This document shows positions 28,148 to 37,692 of a stretch of DNA of 64,000 nucleotides, piece by piece. Each line of letters starts with the position of its first letter. Position 1 is the stretch's first letter. The position numbers and the translations under genes were made by a program. The notes beneath the pieces were generated by a model. It had not been told where the DNA came from. It searched no databases and saw only the letters and a list, made by a program, of their open reading frames with translations. Origin of the DNA: Oceanobacillus senegalensis (GTDB lineage: Bacteria > Bacillota > Bacilli > Bacillales > Amphibacillaceae); contig NZ_LT839648.1 of assembly GCF_900176885.1 (NCBI RefSeq), forward strand, positions 497,049-561,048, given 5' to 3'.

Positions 28148-28440
28148 TCACAAGACTCCTTTTCTTTTCTAGAAAAATATTAACACAAAAGGAAAGAGAT
28201 GTATTTGAAACATTTGTGACAATTTTATATTTTCTGATATTAATAATGTTAATAACGTGATAATAGTGGAATCATAGGGTGTTTTTTACTTGGTAAATAT
28301 GATTAGGAGTTTATTGAAGGAGGGATATAAAAGAGAATTACTTTACTGAATTTTCATCCTTTTATTAAATAAGTATAGATACCTTTTATGTAAGCCATAT
28401 TATTTAAAGAAGAAATATCGTTTTCAAGTGTGGTGATTGA
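28148..28440. other. Intergenic region, no gene seen
   Basis: This region separates divergent transcripts. It is AT-rich, with no hairpin terminator and no clear reading frame. Confidence 0.4.
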
Positions 28441-28746
28441 ATGAAGAAATTTATTTTTGGGTTAAGTGCTCTTTTTATTTTGCTTTCAGTGGATACGACT
28501 CTGGTAGAAGCAGATGTACAGGTGAAGGAAGAGTTGGATCATAACTGGGTGGAGTATAGTACGGATTTCAATGAGGTCGATGGAGGAACGCACGAGTATA
28601 CATACTGGAAGAATTTCATTAAGAGGACGCGAACATGTCAAAAAACCCATATGATTAAGACAGTGATTTATTATTGTGATAAGCATGACCATGTCAAATC
28701 CGAGACATTTTTGGATGAAACGACTCACAGTCATAGACATGGTTAA
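28441..28746 (+). CDS. Small secreted hypothetical protein
   Basis: A 101-residue protein with an N-terminal signal peptide (MKKFIFGLSALFILLS, cleaved probably after VEA). The mature part has a Cys pair (RTCQKTH and YYCDKHDH) that may form a disulfide, and ends THSHRHG. No family was recognised. The ribosome binding site is weak (GGTGAT), but a strong terminator follows. Confidence 0.65.
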   Translation: MKKFIFGLSALFILLSVDTTLVEADVQVKEELDHNWVEYSTDFNEVDGGTHEYTYWKNFIKRTRTCQKTHMIKTVIYYCDKHDHVKSETFLDETTHSHRHG

Positions 28747-28747
28747 T

Positions 28748-28787
28748 AAAAAAGGTCCATTCTATTCAAATAGAGTGGACCTTTTTT
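28748..28787. terminator. Terminator between converging genes
   Basis: AAAAAAGGTCCA and TGGACCTTTTTT enclose a TCTATT/AATAGA extension. The A run on one side and T run on the other suit both the small secreted gene and the yitT-type gene. Confidence 0.85.
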
Positions 28788-28813
28788 GATGAAAGTAGAA
28801 ACGCGTTTTTTGA

Positions 28814-29680
28814 TTATAGCTTTTGACCGTAATATTTATCAAGTGTGAAACCTCGCCCCATAATCTCAGATGCATCAATAAATATAACAAAGGTAGTCGG
28901 CAATTCCTTTTGTAGCTGTTTTTTTAATTGAACAGCTTCTTGCTGCTGGGTAACACAGAGTATCATGGTCTTGTCTTCATTCGTATAGCCGCCAATGGAC
29001 CGGACTTTAGTTAAACCACGATCAATTTGTTTATGAATGAGTGCTTGAACCTGCTCATCTTGGTCGGTGATAATCATGATTAATTTTGTTGTAGATGTCC
29101 GTAATTGTACAAAGTCGATGGCTTTCCCGGAAATATAAATAGCTAATAAAGCAAATAATGTCAATTCTAGGTTAAAAACAATGATAGAGGCAATAACTAC
29201 TAACCCATCAACTATAAATTGTGAATATCCGCTAGAAATGCCAGTGAACTTTTTAACAATTTGTGCGATTGCTGCTGTACCACCGGTTGATCCATTCCCT
29301 TTATAAACAATCCCTAATCCTACGCCTAAAATAATTCCTCCATAAAGGGCGCCAAGTAATGGGTTGGTTACTGTGATTGGAATATCCTGAGTGAGAAAGA
29401 TGATAAATGGAACCCAGAAAGTACCAACGAGGGTTTTCCAACTGAAATCTTTTCCGAGAGCAATCCAGCCAATGATAAAAATAGGGATGTTAACAACAAA
29501 TTGAACCAAAGATGGGCTGATCTGATAAACCTCGAATAGAATCGTACTAATTCCGGAAATCCCACCTGCAGCCAATTTAGCTGGTAGGAAAAAAATATTA
29601 TACGCTAATCCTACTAGTGTCGCTCCAATCAGAATATACGCGTATTCTGTCATAGCATTATTTGGATTCAATGAGTTCAT
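28814..29680 (-). CDS. YitT family membrane protein (DUF161/DUF2179)
   Basis: A 288-residue protein with five to six membrane helices in the first 180 residues, including GISGISTILFEVYQISPSLVQ and GIILGVGLGIVYKGNGSTGGTAAIAQI. A cytosolic DUF2179 domain (VRSIGGYTNEDKTMILCVTQQQ) follows at the C-terminus. This is the standard YitT architecture; function is unknown. The ATG follows AAAGGA. Confidence 0.92.
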   Translation of the reverse strand: MNSLNPNNAMTEYAYILIGATLVGLAYNIFFLPAKLAAGGISGISTILFEVYQISPSLVQFVVNIPIFIIGWIALGKDFSWKTLVGTFWVPFIIFLTQDIPITVTNPLLGALYGGIILGVGLGIVYKGNGSTGGTAAIAQIVKKFTGISSGYSQFIVDGLVVIASIIVFNLELTLFALLAIYISGKAIDFVQLRTSTTKLIMIITDQDEQVQALIHKQIDRGLTKVRSIGGYTNEDKTMILCVTQQQEAVQLKKQLQKELPTTFVIFIDASEIMGRGFTLDKYYGQKL

Positions 29681-29910
29681 GTTGATTTTTTCCTTTCGAT
29701 GATAAACATACTATTCATTACTTTACCACCTAGGGAGAAGAGAGTAAATAGTGGAAAATAGGTTGGGGTTCTCTGTGTAGGGAGAGACATTGTTTCATTT
29801 ATAGTGCATGGAATTACAAAGAGGAATACCTTGTACTAAGGTCAGCGATTTTCATTATAAATATAATTTAAAGATTATTGTTAGATGCCTGGTGAAGATT
29901 GAGAAGAAAA
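29681..29910. other. Intergenic stretch, nothing identified
   Basis: This is the upstream region of the YitT-type gene. No repeat, gene or strong promoter was recognised. Confidence 0.35.
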
Positions 29911-29912
29911 AT

Positions 29913-29947
29913 CCTCGTTTTGACCTTCGACTCAGGTCAAAACGAGG
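29913..29947 (-). terminator. Terminator of the CoxG-like gene
   Basis: CCTCGTTTTGACC (29913-29925) and GGTCAAAACGAGG (29935-29947) form a perfect 13-bp stem. On the minus strand ATTTTTC follows. Confidence 0.85.
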
Positions 29948-30001
29948 AGGAATAGTTTGACTAAGTTTTCTTTCTTCTCATGAATAAATACGGAAAATAA
30001 C

Positions 30002-30469
30002 CTACATCGTTGCTCTTTCTCTTAGGGCTTCTCTCTCTACAATTTTATTGGCAACTTTCTCTGTAAAATCTTTTCCAACTTTCGGTACAATGGTTTTTAA
30101 AACAGGATTAATCATTGTCCCAACCATACCTTTTACACTGATATCTAAGCAACCGGTCATTTTAGTTTTAGTAGCCGAAATAGCTTTTGCCTCGAAATAT
30201 CCATCCCCCTTACAGGAACCATTTAATCCTGTTACATGGAAAATAACCGTTTCTGGTTCAATCCACTCTATAATGTGAATGTTTAATGAGACGGTTCTTT
30301 GCATTACCCCTATATCCCCATGTATTTTCCAAATTGAATGTCTATCATCGATTATTTTATGTTCCACGTAACCTGGAACTAAAGGTGCCCAATTATTCAT
30401 GTCACTTACAAAATCCCAAATGCTCCATATTGGTAAGTTTATTTCCACTTGGTGAGTTCCTTTAGCCAA
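30002..30469 (-). CDS. CoxG-like SRPBCC superfamily protein
   Basis: A 155-residue START/SRPBCC-fold protein. The opening THQVEINLPIWSIWDFVSDMNNWAPLVPGYVEH resembles carbon monoxide dehydrogenase subunit G proteins. No CO dehydrogenase genes are nearby, so a general hydrophobic-ligand-binding role is more likely. The TTG start follows AAGGGGG. It is monocistronic. Confidence 0.8.
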   Translation of the reverse strand: MAKGTHQVEINLPIWSIWDFVSDMNNWAPLVPGYVEHKIIDDRHSIWKIHGDIGVMQRTVSLNIHIIEWIEPETVIFHVTGLNGSCKGDGYFEAKAISATKTKMTGCLDISVKGMVGTMINPVLKTIVPKVGKDFTEKVANKIVEREALRERATM

Positions 30470-30652
30470 TTAGTATACCCCCTTATGTAAAAACAATATC
30501 CATTCAAACATTGTAAGTATATGGGTGAAAACGTTTGTTTAGAACAAAAGGACAGGTATGATTTCAGAATGAAGAATAATAATAGCTCTTTTGAAAAAAC
30601 TAACTATGAGCAGATGTTTATCTGTTCAATCCCCCCCGAGGAGTGATTCTTG

Positions 30653-30859
30653 ATGGCAAATAATAACAATAGTAATAAATTGTTAGTGCCTGGTGCGGAT
30701 AATGCATTGAATAGCATGAAGGAAGAAATCGCAAATGAATTCAATGTAAAGCTTGGAGCGGATACAACTGCACGTGAGAACGGTTCGGTGGGTGGCGAGA
30801 TGGTCAAACGAATGATTCAAATCGCCGAACAAAGCATGGCCAATAACAATAATAAATAG
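30653..30859 (+). CDS. Alpha/beta-type small acid-soluble spore protein
   Basis: A 68-residue SASP that coats and protects spore DNA. The family blocks MKEEIANEFNVKLGADTTAR and NGSVGGEMVKRMIQIAEQ are both present, the first containing the GPR protease cleavage region. Asn-rich ends are typical. The ATG at 30653 follows CGAGGAG. The promoter is expected to be sigma-G dependent, but no clear consensus was seen. Confidence 0.96.
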   Translation: MANNNNSNKLLVPGADNALNSMKEEIANEFNVKLGADTTARENGSVGGEMVKRMIQIAEQSMANNNNK

Positions 30860-30895
30860 TTATTGGTTATACTGATAATTAATATACAAACAATT

Positions 30896-30929
30896 GGCTG
30901 TAGTCCCTATAGGGTCTACAGCCTTTTTA
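30896..30929. terminator. Terminator between the SASP gene and ilvE
   Basis: GGCTGTAG (30896-30903) pairs with CTACAGCC (30916-30923) and TTTTTAT follows. Confidence 0.75.
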
Positions 30930-30952
30930 TCCAGAAGTGAGGGTTATTCCAA

Positions 30953-32047
30953 TTAGTATTTTACTTCAGTTTTTTTTTCAACCTTTACAATCCAATTTAA
31001 CGGATCTTCTTTTTTACCGTATTGAATTCCTGTGATATAATCATAAACTTTCTTAGATAATTCACCAGTTTTTCCGTCATTGATGTTTAAGTGATGTCCT
31101 TCCCAATAAAGTTCACCAATTGGGGAAATAACAGCTGCTGTACCGGAACCAAAAGCTTCTTCCAATGTACCGTTTTGATGTGCTTCAAAAATTTCTTGCA
31201 TCGAAACTTGGCGTTCTGATACAGGAACATCCCAATGTTTTAAAAGTTGGATAACAGAATCTCTTGTGATGCCTGGAAGGATACTACCGTTCAATGCAGG
31301 TGTTACTACTTCCCCATTGATTTTGAAGAAAACATTCATGCTTCCTACTTCTTCAATGTATTTGCGGTGTACACCGTCTAACCATAGCACTTGAGAGTAG
31401 CCCTCTTTTTCAACGATTTCTTGTGCTTTCAAGCTGGAAGCGTAGTTACCACCTGTTTTCGCTTCTCCTGTTCCTCCTTTAACGGCACGAACATACTTAT
31501 CTTCTACTGCGATTTTAACCGGGTTTATGCCTTCTTTGTAATAGGAACCTACTGGTGACATAATAACGATGAATTTATAATGATGGGATGGTGCCACGCC
31601 TAAGTAAGGTTCAGTAGAAATAATAAATGGACGGATATAGAGAGAAGTTCCTTCTGCTGCTGGAACCCAGTCTTTATCCAGTTCCACAAGTTGTTTAATT
31701 GCTTCTAATCCGAACTCCTCATCAATTGGTGGAATTACGAGACGTTCATTAGAGTTGTTTAAACGTTGCAAGTTTTTCTCGGGCCTAAATAATTGAATGT
31801 CTCCATCTTTTGTACGGAATGCTTTTAAACCTTCAAATACGGATTGACCATAATGAAAAACCATGCAAGCAGGGTCAATTGTAAGACTCTGATATGGAAT
31901 AATGCTAGGGTTATGCCATCCTAAACCTTCTGCATAATCCATTACAAACATATGATCCGTAAAGTTTCTACCAAAAACTAAATCATTAGGATTTGGTTTT
32001 GATTTTCTTGATTGACTTTTTTCCACACGAATTGATTGATCTACCAT
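30953..32047 (-). CDS. ilvE: Branched-chain amino-acid aminotransferase
   Basis: A 364-residue class IV PLP aminotransferase making the final step to valine, leucine and isoleucine. It shows GLGWHNPSIIPYQSL, YGQSVFEGLKAFR, the PLP-lysine block GEAKTGGNYASSLKAQ (about residue 200), EVGSMNVFF and LPGITRDSVIQLL. The length matches the Bacillus YwaA/YbgE group. The ATG follows AAGGAG. It is separate from the ilv-leu operon 5 kb away. Confidence 0.96.
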   Translation of the reverse strand: MVDQSIRVEKSQSRKSKPNPNDLVFGRNFTDHMFVMDYAEGLGWHNPSIIPYQSLTIDPACMVFHYGQSVFEGLKAFRTKDGDIQLFRPEKNLQRLNNSNERLVIPPIDEEFGLEAIKQLVELDKDWVPAAEGTSLYIRPFIISTEPYLGVAPSHHYKFIVIMSPVGSYYKEGINPVKIAVEDKYVRAVKGGTGEAKTGGNYASSLKAQEIVEKEGYSQVLWLDGVHRKYIEEVGSMNVFFKINGEVVTPALNGSILPGITRDSVIQLLKHWDVPVSERQVSMQEIFEAHQNGTLEEAFGSGTAAVISPIGELYWEGHHLNINDGKTGELSKKVYDYITGIQYGKKEDPLNWIVKVEKKTEVKY

Positions 32048-32287
32048 TTATATTATCTCCTTGCATAAAGAATTTCTATTAATCATAAATTATATTTTTC
32101 ATTTAGGCAAGACTAAATTTTAAAATTCTTTAATAAAACAGAAAATTTTTAGGGGTCCTTTCATAGGGAAATTCCCAACAAAAGTCGACAAAAATCGTTG
32201 TTTTTCAATGTCCAATATAGTGTGATTTATGGTAAATTAGATTTTAGTTGATTATTTAAAAAAGATTGAATTCATGGAGGAGAATAG

Positions 32288-33076
32288 ATGCAAAAACTTA
32301 AGGCTGTTTTTTTTGATTTAGATGACACGCTACTATGGGATGAGGAAAGTGTAAGACAAGCATTTGAAAGAACGTGCAATATTGCAACAAAAAAGTATGA
32401 TGTAGATCCTGTTGAATTAGAAGATGCTGTAAGAAAACATGCTAGAGAACTATATGAAAGCTACGATGTTTATCCATTTACTAGAATGATTGGAATCAAT
32501 CCTTTTGAGGGATTATGGGGTACGTTCACTGATTCTGGTGAAGGATTCCAACAGCTGAGTAAAATTGCACCAGAATATCAGAGACAAGCATGGACCAATG
32601 GTTTAAAAGAACTCGGGATAGATGAACCTAAATTTGGGCAAGTGCTTGCTGAAGCATTTCCAGAGGAAAGAAAACTGGTACCATGTTTATATGAGGAAAG
32701 TCTATACATATTGGAAAAGTTAAAAGAGGACTATCGCTTATTGCTATTAACCAATGGATCTCCGCAGTTGCAGAATATCAAACTAAAAATGACTCCAGAG
32801 CTTTGTCCATATTTTGATAAAATAATAATTTCGGGTGATTTTGGAAAAGGGAAACCGGATCCAACCATATTTGAATATGCACTCGAACAGCTTGAATTGA
32901 CAGCTGGTGAAGCAATCATGGTAGGAGATAATTTGAATACCGATATACTGGGATCTAATCGTGTGGGTATTCCTAATATCTGGATTAATCGCAAAGGTCT
33001 TGAAGCGAAGGATGTTAAACCAACCTATGAAGTTAGCCAGCTCTCAGAAGTATTGGAAATTATTGAAAAGCATTAA
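32288..33076 (+). CDS. HAD-superfamily hydrolase (YsaA-like, possible phosphoserine phosphatase)
   Basis: A 262-residue HAD phosphatase with an inserted cap. Motif I is FFDLDDTL with the nucleophile Asp, motif II is LLLLTNGSP, and motifs III/IV are GKGKPDPTIFEYAL and IMVGDNLNTD. It resembles Bacillus YsaA, for which phosphoserine phosphatase activity has been proposed. Its position back-to-back with serA's end would fit serine synthesis, but the strands converge, so this is only suggestive. The ATG follows GGAGGAG. Confidence 0.8.
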   Translation: MQKLKAVFFDLDDTLLWDEESVRQAFERTCNIATKKYDVDPVELEDAVRKHARELYESYDVYPFTRMIGINPFEGLWGTFTDSGEGFQQLSKIAPEYQRQAWTNGLKELGIDEPKFGQVLAEAFPEERKLVPCLYEESLYILEKLKEDYRLLLLTNGSPQLQNIKLKMTPELCPYFDKIIISGDFGKGKPDPTIFEYALEQLELTAGEAIMVGDNLNTDILGSNRVGIPNIWINRKGLEAKDVKPTYEVSQLSEVLEIIEKH

Positions 33077-33081
33077 ATGAT

Positions 33082-33114
33082 AGCACACAGCATTTTATGA
33101 GCTGTGTGCTTTTT
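33082..33114. terminator. Terminator between the HAD gene and serA
   Basis: AGCACACAGC (33082-33091) pairs with GCTGTGTGCT (33101-33110), followed by TTTT. Confidence 0.8.
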
Positions 33115-33132
33115 GGTGGGATATACAACTTT

Positions 33133-34719
33133 TCAAAGGTCAATTGCCACGACTTCTTTTATCTCATCTAGTCTATCCAAAGCTTTAAGAGCAGTATTAT
33201 CCAAATGACGATCAATGGTTAAAATCATAATTGCTTTTCCTCCTATAGTAGCTCGATCCACTTGCATAGTGGCGATATTGATGTCATGCTCTGCTAACAA
33301 GCTTCCCATTCTACCAATAACTCCGGGCTGATCAATATGTTCTATCACAACAAGATGACCTTCTGGACGGACATCTACACTATATTCATCTACTTTTACA
33401 ATTCTTGCTCCTAACCCATTAAGTAATGTTCCAGCTACTTTTCTTATTTGTGACTTGGTTTTCATCTCAACCGTAATCAGATTGGTGAAGCCTTGAGTAG
33501 ATGAGGTTTTATTTTCATTCACCAGTATTCCTTTTCGTTCAGCAAGAAATAAAGCATTTACGTCATTCACATGTATCCCTAAATGACGTTTTAAAATACC
33601 TTTCACCGTATTCCGAGTAATCGGCGTAACTTCCATGCCATAAAGCTCTCCTGAATAGGAGATATGAATTTCCTCTGCTACCTCATTAGTCAAGTCGATT
33701 AAGAAGGATCCAAGTTTCTCTGCTAGATGAAAATAGGGCTCTACTTTTTGCATAATATCCTTGGATAAGGATGGAAGGTTCACTGGATTTTTCACGGTAT
33801 CTTCGTTTAAATAGCGGATAACATCGTGGCTCACATCAACAGCAACCGTTTCTTGCGCTTCGATGGTACTTGCACCTAAGTGTGGGGTTGCTATCACCTC
33901 AGGTAATTCCAGTAATTTATGGTCCATGAATGGTTCTTCCTCAAACACATCAAGAGCAGCGCCTGCTACTTTATTATTTATAATTGCTTCATAAAGGGCA
34001 TCTTCATCAATAATGCCGCCTCTTGCACAGTTAACAATATATACACCCTGTTTCATCATGGTGAAGGCTTTTGCATTAATTAGGTGTCTAGTTTCTTTAA
34101 GTAGTGGCGTATGAACAGTGATGAAATCAGCCTGCTGTATAACTTCTTCAAAAGTTCCATATCCAATTCCCATTTTCTCCGCCTTTTCCTCTGTGAAAAA
34201 CGGGTCATACGCAATCACATTCATACGCTGGCCTTTAGCTCTGGTTGCAACCTCTGTACCGATTCTCCCAAGTCCAACAATTCCCAATGTTTTATCACGT
34301 AATTCTACCCCGACATACTTTTTGCGATTCCATTGATGGTTTTTCAATGAAAGATAGGCTTGTGGAATATTTCTTGAAAGGGCCATTAGCATTGCCATCG
34401 TATGCTCTGCTGCAGAATTGGTATTTCCATTCGGTGCATTAACCACGATGACACCATGCTCAGTTGCAGCATCTAGGTCGATATTGTCTACTCCGACTCC
34501 AGCCCGACCTATTATCTTTAGATTTTTTCCTTTCTCAATAAGCGAGCGAGTTACCTGTGTACCACTTCGTACTAGTAAGGCATCAAATTGATTAATTCTC
34601 TCCTCCAATTCTTCTGGTGAAAGATTCGTTTCCATCACAATATTTACATTTTCAGTTTGACGTAATGGTTGAATTCCTTCTTCACTAAGTGGGTCACTAA
34701 TTAAAATTTGGTAAGACAT
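33133..34719 (-). CDS. serA: D-3-phosphoglycerate dehydrogenase
   Basis: A 528-residue enzyme starting serine synthesis from 3-phosphoglycerate. It has the NAD fold GIVGLGRIGTEVA (about residue 145), the catalytic Arg in NCARGGIIDE and the His in TPHLGAST. An intervening domain and a C-terminal ACT domain (LVVIEHIDQPGVIGRMGSLL) complete the long-form architecture, so serine feedback is expected. The ATG follows AAGGAGG. Confidence 0.97.
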   Translation of the reverse strand: MSYQILISDPLSEEGIQPLRQTENVNIVMETNLSPEELEERINQFDALLVRSGTQVTRSLIEKGKNLKIIGRAGVGVDNIDLDAATEHGVIVVNAPNGNTNSAAEHTMAMLMALSRNIPQAYLSLKNHQWNRKKYVGVELRDKTLGIVGLGRIGTEVATRAKGQRMNVIAYDPFFTEEKAEKMGIGYGTFEEVIQQADFITVHTPLLKETRHLINAKAFTMMKQGVYIVNCARGGIIDEDALYEAIINNKVAGAALDVFEEEPFMDHKLLELPEVIATPHLGASTIEAQETVAVDVSHDVIRYLNEDTVKNPVNLPSLSKDIMQKVEPYFHLAEKLGSFLIDLTNEVAEEIHISYSGELYGMEVTPITRNTVKGILKRHLGIHVNDVNALFLAERKGILVNENKTSSTQGFTNLITVEMKTKSQIRKVAGTLLNGLGARIVKVDEYSVDVRPEGHLVVIEHIDQPGVIGRMGSLLAEHDINIATMQVDRATIGGKAIMILTIDRHLDNTALKALDRLDEIKEVVAIDL

Positions 34720-34972
34720 GCTTGAACCTCCTTAAGAATATTTGATTCTTTTATTTTGGTTTAAAGCAGGTTAGTGTACACATAAGGTGTGAAAGGATTA
34801 AGGATTTGCATATGTATGTTTATTGGAAAGACGAGTGGTTATGTGCGATTTTTCGTATGGCTTTAATATAGCAAGATTACCAAACTTGTCAATGAAGAGT
34901 ATGTTTTAAATTATAAAAATTAAGGAAAACGACAAAATTAGATGAAAAACTTTTTTATTTTTATTAAATTCA

Positions 34973-35001
34973 TTGAGAAATTTGACAAATAGGAATATAA
35001 T
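34973..35001 (+). promoter_or_regulatory. Sigma-A promoter of ilvD
   Basis: TTGAGA (34973-34978), a 17-base spacer and TATAAT (34996-35001), 26 bases before the ilvD ATG. The untranslated leader would be very short, so no T-box fits here. Confidence 0.7.
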
Positions 35002-35027
35002 GATTCGAAAGAAAGGTGGGAATTGGA

Positions 35028-36722
35028 ATGTCAACAGACACAAAAAGTAAAGACTTACGGATAAAAAGTAAGGTTTATTCAGAAGGAACAGTAAAGGCCC
35101 CAAACCGTGCGATGCTTCGTGCTGTAGGTCTTAAAGATGATGATTTCACGAAACCTATGATTGGGATAGCAAGCACATGGGCAGAGGTTACTCCATGTAA
35201 TATTCATTTAAATGATTTAGCGAAAGAAGCGAAAGATGGTGCTAGAGAAGCTGGTGGAGTACCATTTCAATTTAATACGATTACCGTTTCAGATGGGATA
35301 TCAATGGGTACACAAGGAATGCGTTATTCCTTACCAAGTCGTGACATAATAGCTGATTCGATTGAAACTGTTGTCGGTGCGGAAAACCTAGACGGGTTAG
35401 TAGCTATAGGAGCCTGTGATAAAAATATACCAGGTTGTGCCATCGCGATTGCAAATGCAGATGTTCCGGCGGTATTTGTCTACGGTGGAACCATTGCTCC
35501 AGGAAGTCATAGAGGAAAAGATATTGATTTAGTTTCCGTGTTTGAAGGTGTTGGAAAGCATAATAACGGAGATATCGATGATCAAGAATTAAAAGCTATT
35601 GAATGTAGTGCGTGTCCTGGTGCAGGAGCGTGTGGTGGAATGTATACAGCGAACACGATGGCGTCTGCTATGGAAGCATTAGGGATGAGTTTGCCAGGAA
35701 GTGCATCAAACCCTGCTGAATCGAAGGAAAAAGCTGCTGATTGTGCTGCTGCAGGTGAAGCAGTGTATAAACTAATGGAAAAAGGCATCTATCCAAAAGA
35801 TATCATGACTAAAGAAGCATTTGAAAATGCTATAACGGTTGTAATGGCATTAGGCGGATCTACCAACGCCATCCTTCATTTGTTAGCTATTGCCCATGCC
35901 GCAGAGGTTGATTTAACCATCGATGATTTCAACCGTATGCAAGAAAAAGTACCACATCTAGCAGATTTGAAACCTAGTGGCCGTTATGTCATGCAGGATT
36001 TACATCGTATAGGCGGTGTACAAGCTGTTATGAAACTTTTATATGAAAATGATTATCTACATGGGGATTGTATGACTGTTACAGGTAAAACAATAGCAGA
36101 AAACCTTGCAGACGCACCAAATCTACTAGAAGGCCAGGATGTTATCATGCCATTTGATAATCCTAAACGCAAAGATGGTCCTCTCATTGTATTAAAAGGA
36201 AATTTATCTCCTACAGGTGCTGTTGCAAAAGTATCTGGTGTTAAAGTGAAACGCCATACTGGACCTGCACGCGTTTTTGATAATGAAAAAGAAGCTACAG
36301 AAGCTGTGTTGAATAATGAAATTAAAGAAGGCGACGTTCTAGTTATTCGCTATGTTGGACCAAAAGGTGGACCAGGCATGCCTGAAATGTTATCCATCTC
36401 TAGTCTTCTTGTCGGAAAAGGCTTGGGAGAAAAAGTAGCATTACTTACAGATGGGCGTTTCTCAGGTGGTACCCATGGGTTAGTTGTTGGTCATATATCT
36501 CCTGAAGCACAGGATGGTGGACCTATTGCATTTCTTAAAGAGGGTGATTTAGTCACCATTGATTCAGAACAAAAAGAGATCTCCTTCGATGTATCTGAAG
36601 AAGAAATCGAAGCTCGTCGTAAAGATTGGGTTGCACCACCACTCTACAGAAAAGGTGTACTAGGAAAATATGCTCATAACGTGTCTTGCTCTTCTAAGGG
36701 TGCAGTAACTGATTATTTATAA
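35028..36722 (+). CDS. ilvD: Dihydroxy-acid dehydratase
   Basis: A 564-residue Fe-S dehydratase common to the valine, leucine and isoleucine routes. The Fe-S cysteines lie in [10 protein letters not shown] and [19 protein letters not shown], and the C-terminal [21 protein letters not shown] block is present. The ATG at 35028 follows AAGGTGG; an in-frame GTG at 35016 overlaps that site. It has its own promoter and is followed by an inverted-repeat element, so it is transcribed apart from the ilvB operon. Confidence 0.97.
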   Translation: MSTDTKSKDLRIKSKVYSEGTVKAPNRAMLRAVGLKDDDFTKPMIGIASTWAEVTPCNIHLNDLAKEAKDGAREAGGVPFQFNTITVSDGISMGTQGMRYSLPSRDIIADSIETVVGAENLDGLVAIGACDKNIPGCAIAIANADVPAVFVYGGTIAPGSHRGKDIDLVSVFEGVGKHNNGDIDDQELKAIECSACPGAGACGGMYTANTMASAMEALGMSLPGSASNPAESKEKAADCAAAGEAVYKLMEKGIYPKDIMTKEAFENAITVVMALGGSTNAILHLLAIAHAAEVDLTIDDFNRMQEKVPHLADLKPSGRYVMQDLHRIGGVQAVMKLLYENDYLHGDCMTVTGKTIAENLADAPNLLEGQDVIMPFDNPKRKDGPLIVLKGNLSPTGAVAKVSGVKVKRHTGPARVFDNEKEATEAVLNNEIKEGDVLVIRYVGPKGGPGMPEMLSISSLLVGKGLGEKVALLTDGRFSGGTHGLVVGHISPEAQDGGPIAFLKEGDLVTIDSEQKEISFDVSEEEIEARRKDWVAPPLYRKGVLGKYAHNVSCSSKGAVTDYL

Positions 36723-36776
36723 GAAATTGAAAAAGAAAAACACTCGCGATATATTGCATATAAGTTAAAAGGATAA

Positions 36777-36853
36777 GACTGCTCCAAAAGGCGTAACGAT
36801 TTTTAGAACTAGTAATTAATCAATCGTCTAACGTTTGGAGTTGGGGCAGTCTC
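36777..36853. repeat. Inverted-repeat element after ilvD
   Basis: The left arm AGACTGCTCCAAAAGGCG and right arm CGTTTGGAGTTGGGGCAGTCT are imperfect inverted repeats around about 35 bases. It probably also terminates ilvD transcription. The arms resemble in style, but not in sequence, the GAGACTGGGACA ends of the 60.1 kb element. Confidence 0.45.
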
Positions 36854-36972
36854 CTATATTGTAAAAAAAAATTATAAAAGTTACTTTTTTTAAAAAGGCT
36901 AATATATGGACGTTGTAAACGCATTCAATATATTGCATATTTCAAATTAGAAAAACTTTTACAAATTACCTA

Positions 36973-37001
36973 TTGACCTTGCGTCAAAAACGGTATATCA
37001 T
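36973..37001 (+). promoter_or_regulatory. Sigma-A promoter of the ilvB-ilvA operon
   Basis: TTGACC (36973-36978), a 17-base spacer and TATCAT (36996-37001). Transcription would begin near 37008 and enter the T-box leader. Confidence 0.65.
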
Positions 37002-37007
37002 AACTGT

Positions 37008-37533
37008 CAATATCAGAAATTTAAAATGTTTTTTATTAATAAGTTCATTCACAAAAGGTAGATTAAAAAAATATTTAAATATTTCTAACGCTATGACGGG
37101 AAAATGGAATCTGCAAACGTGTATTCACAGAGATCTAGGGTTGCTGGAAGCCTAGAAATACACCGCGTTTCTATCTCATCCCTGAGTGCCAAACTGAACG
37201 AATATTAAAGTTCAAAATGAAGGATGGAAAGGGCCAAGAAAATCGAGTTGATTAACTTTTCGTAGTGGAACGGTTACATGATACGAATCCATCGAAAAGG
37301 TGACCGACGAAGAAATTCGGAGTGTCATTTTAACCAAACATTTTGAACCACCACTAGTAGGTTTGGTCAGGTATAATCACATTACCTGTTATCAAAATAG
37401 ACTAGAATCTAGTCTGTGAGGTAGTATTCGTGAGGATGCTATGAAACTGGGTGGTACCGTGAAAAGAAGGCTCTTTTCTCCCCAATATATACTGCAGTCA
37501 TGCAGATTTATAGGGGAGAATGGGGCTTTTTTT
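37008..37533 (+). promoter_or_regulatory. T-box leader of the ilv-leu operon, predicted Leu (CUC) specifier
   Basis: The T-box core GGGTGGTACCGTG is at 37449-37461. The terminator pairs a 5' arm in AAGGCTCTTTTCTCCCC (from 37468) with GGGGAGAATGGGGCTT (37513-37528), then a T run. Stem I is recognisable by CACAGAGATCTAGGGTTGCTGG. The specifier region CTATCTCATCCCTGAGT places CTC at 37175-37177. Aligning its CCTGAGT with the TTTGAGT of the 12.6 kb leader puts the specifier in the same place in both. Leucyl-tRNA depletion would allow readthrough. Confidence 0.88.
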
Positions 37534-37692
37534 ATATACTTGGCCCCTTTCGTATCACTTACAATCATGTGAAAATGAAATGCTTTTATTAAATCCGAAC
37601 CAAAAGGTATAACGGCATTCGGAGATAAAGAACACTCTGAAGGTTGTTTTACTATAAATTAAACTTGATTATCAATGAGGAGGTAAGTAGTA

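Noticed and set aside
32100-32160. Possible CodY-like box upstream of ilvE
   Set aside because: Only about 10 of 15 positions agree with AATTTTCWGAAAATT in this AT-rich DNA; not distinguishable from chance.
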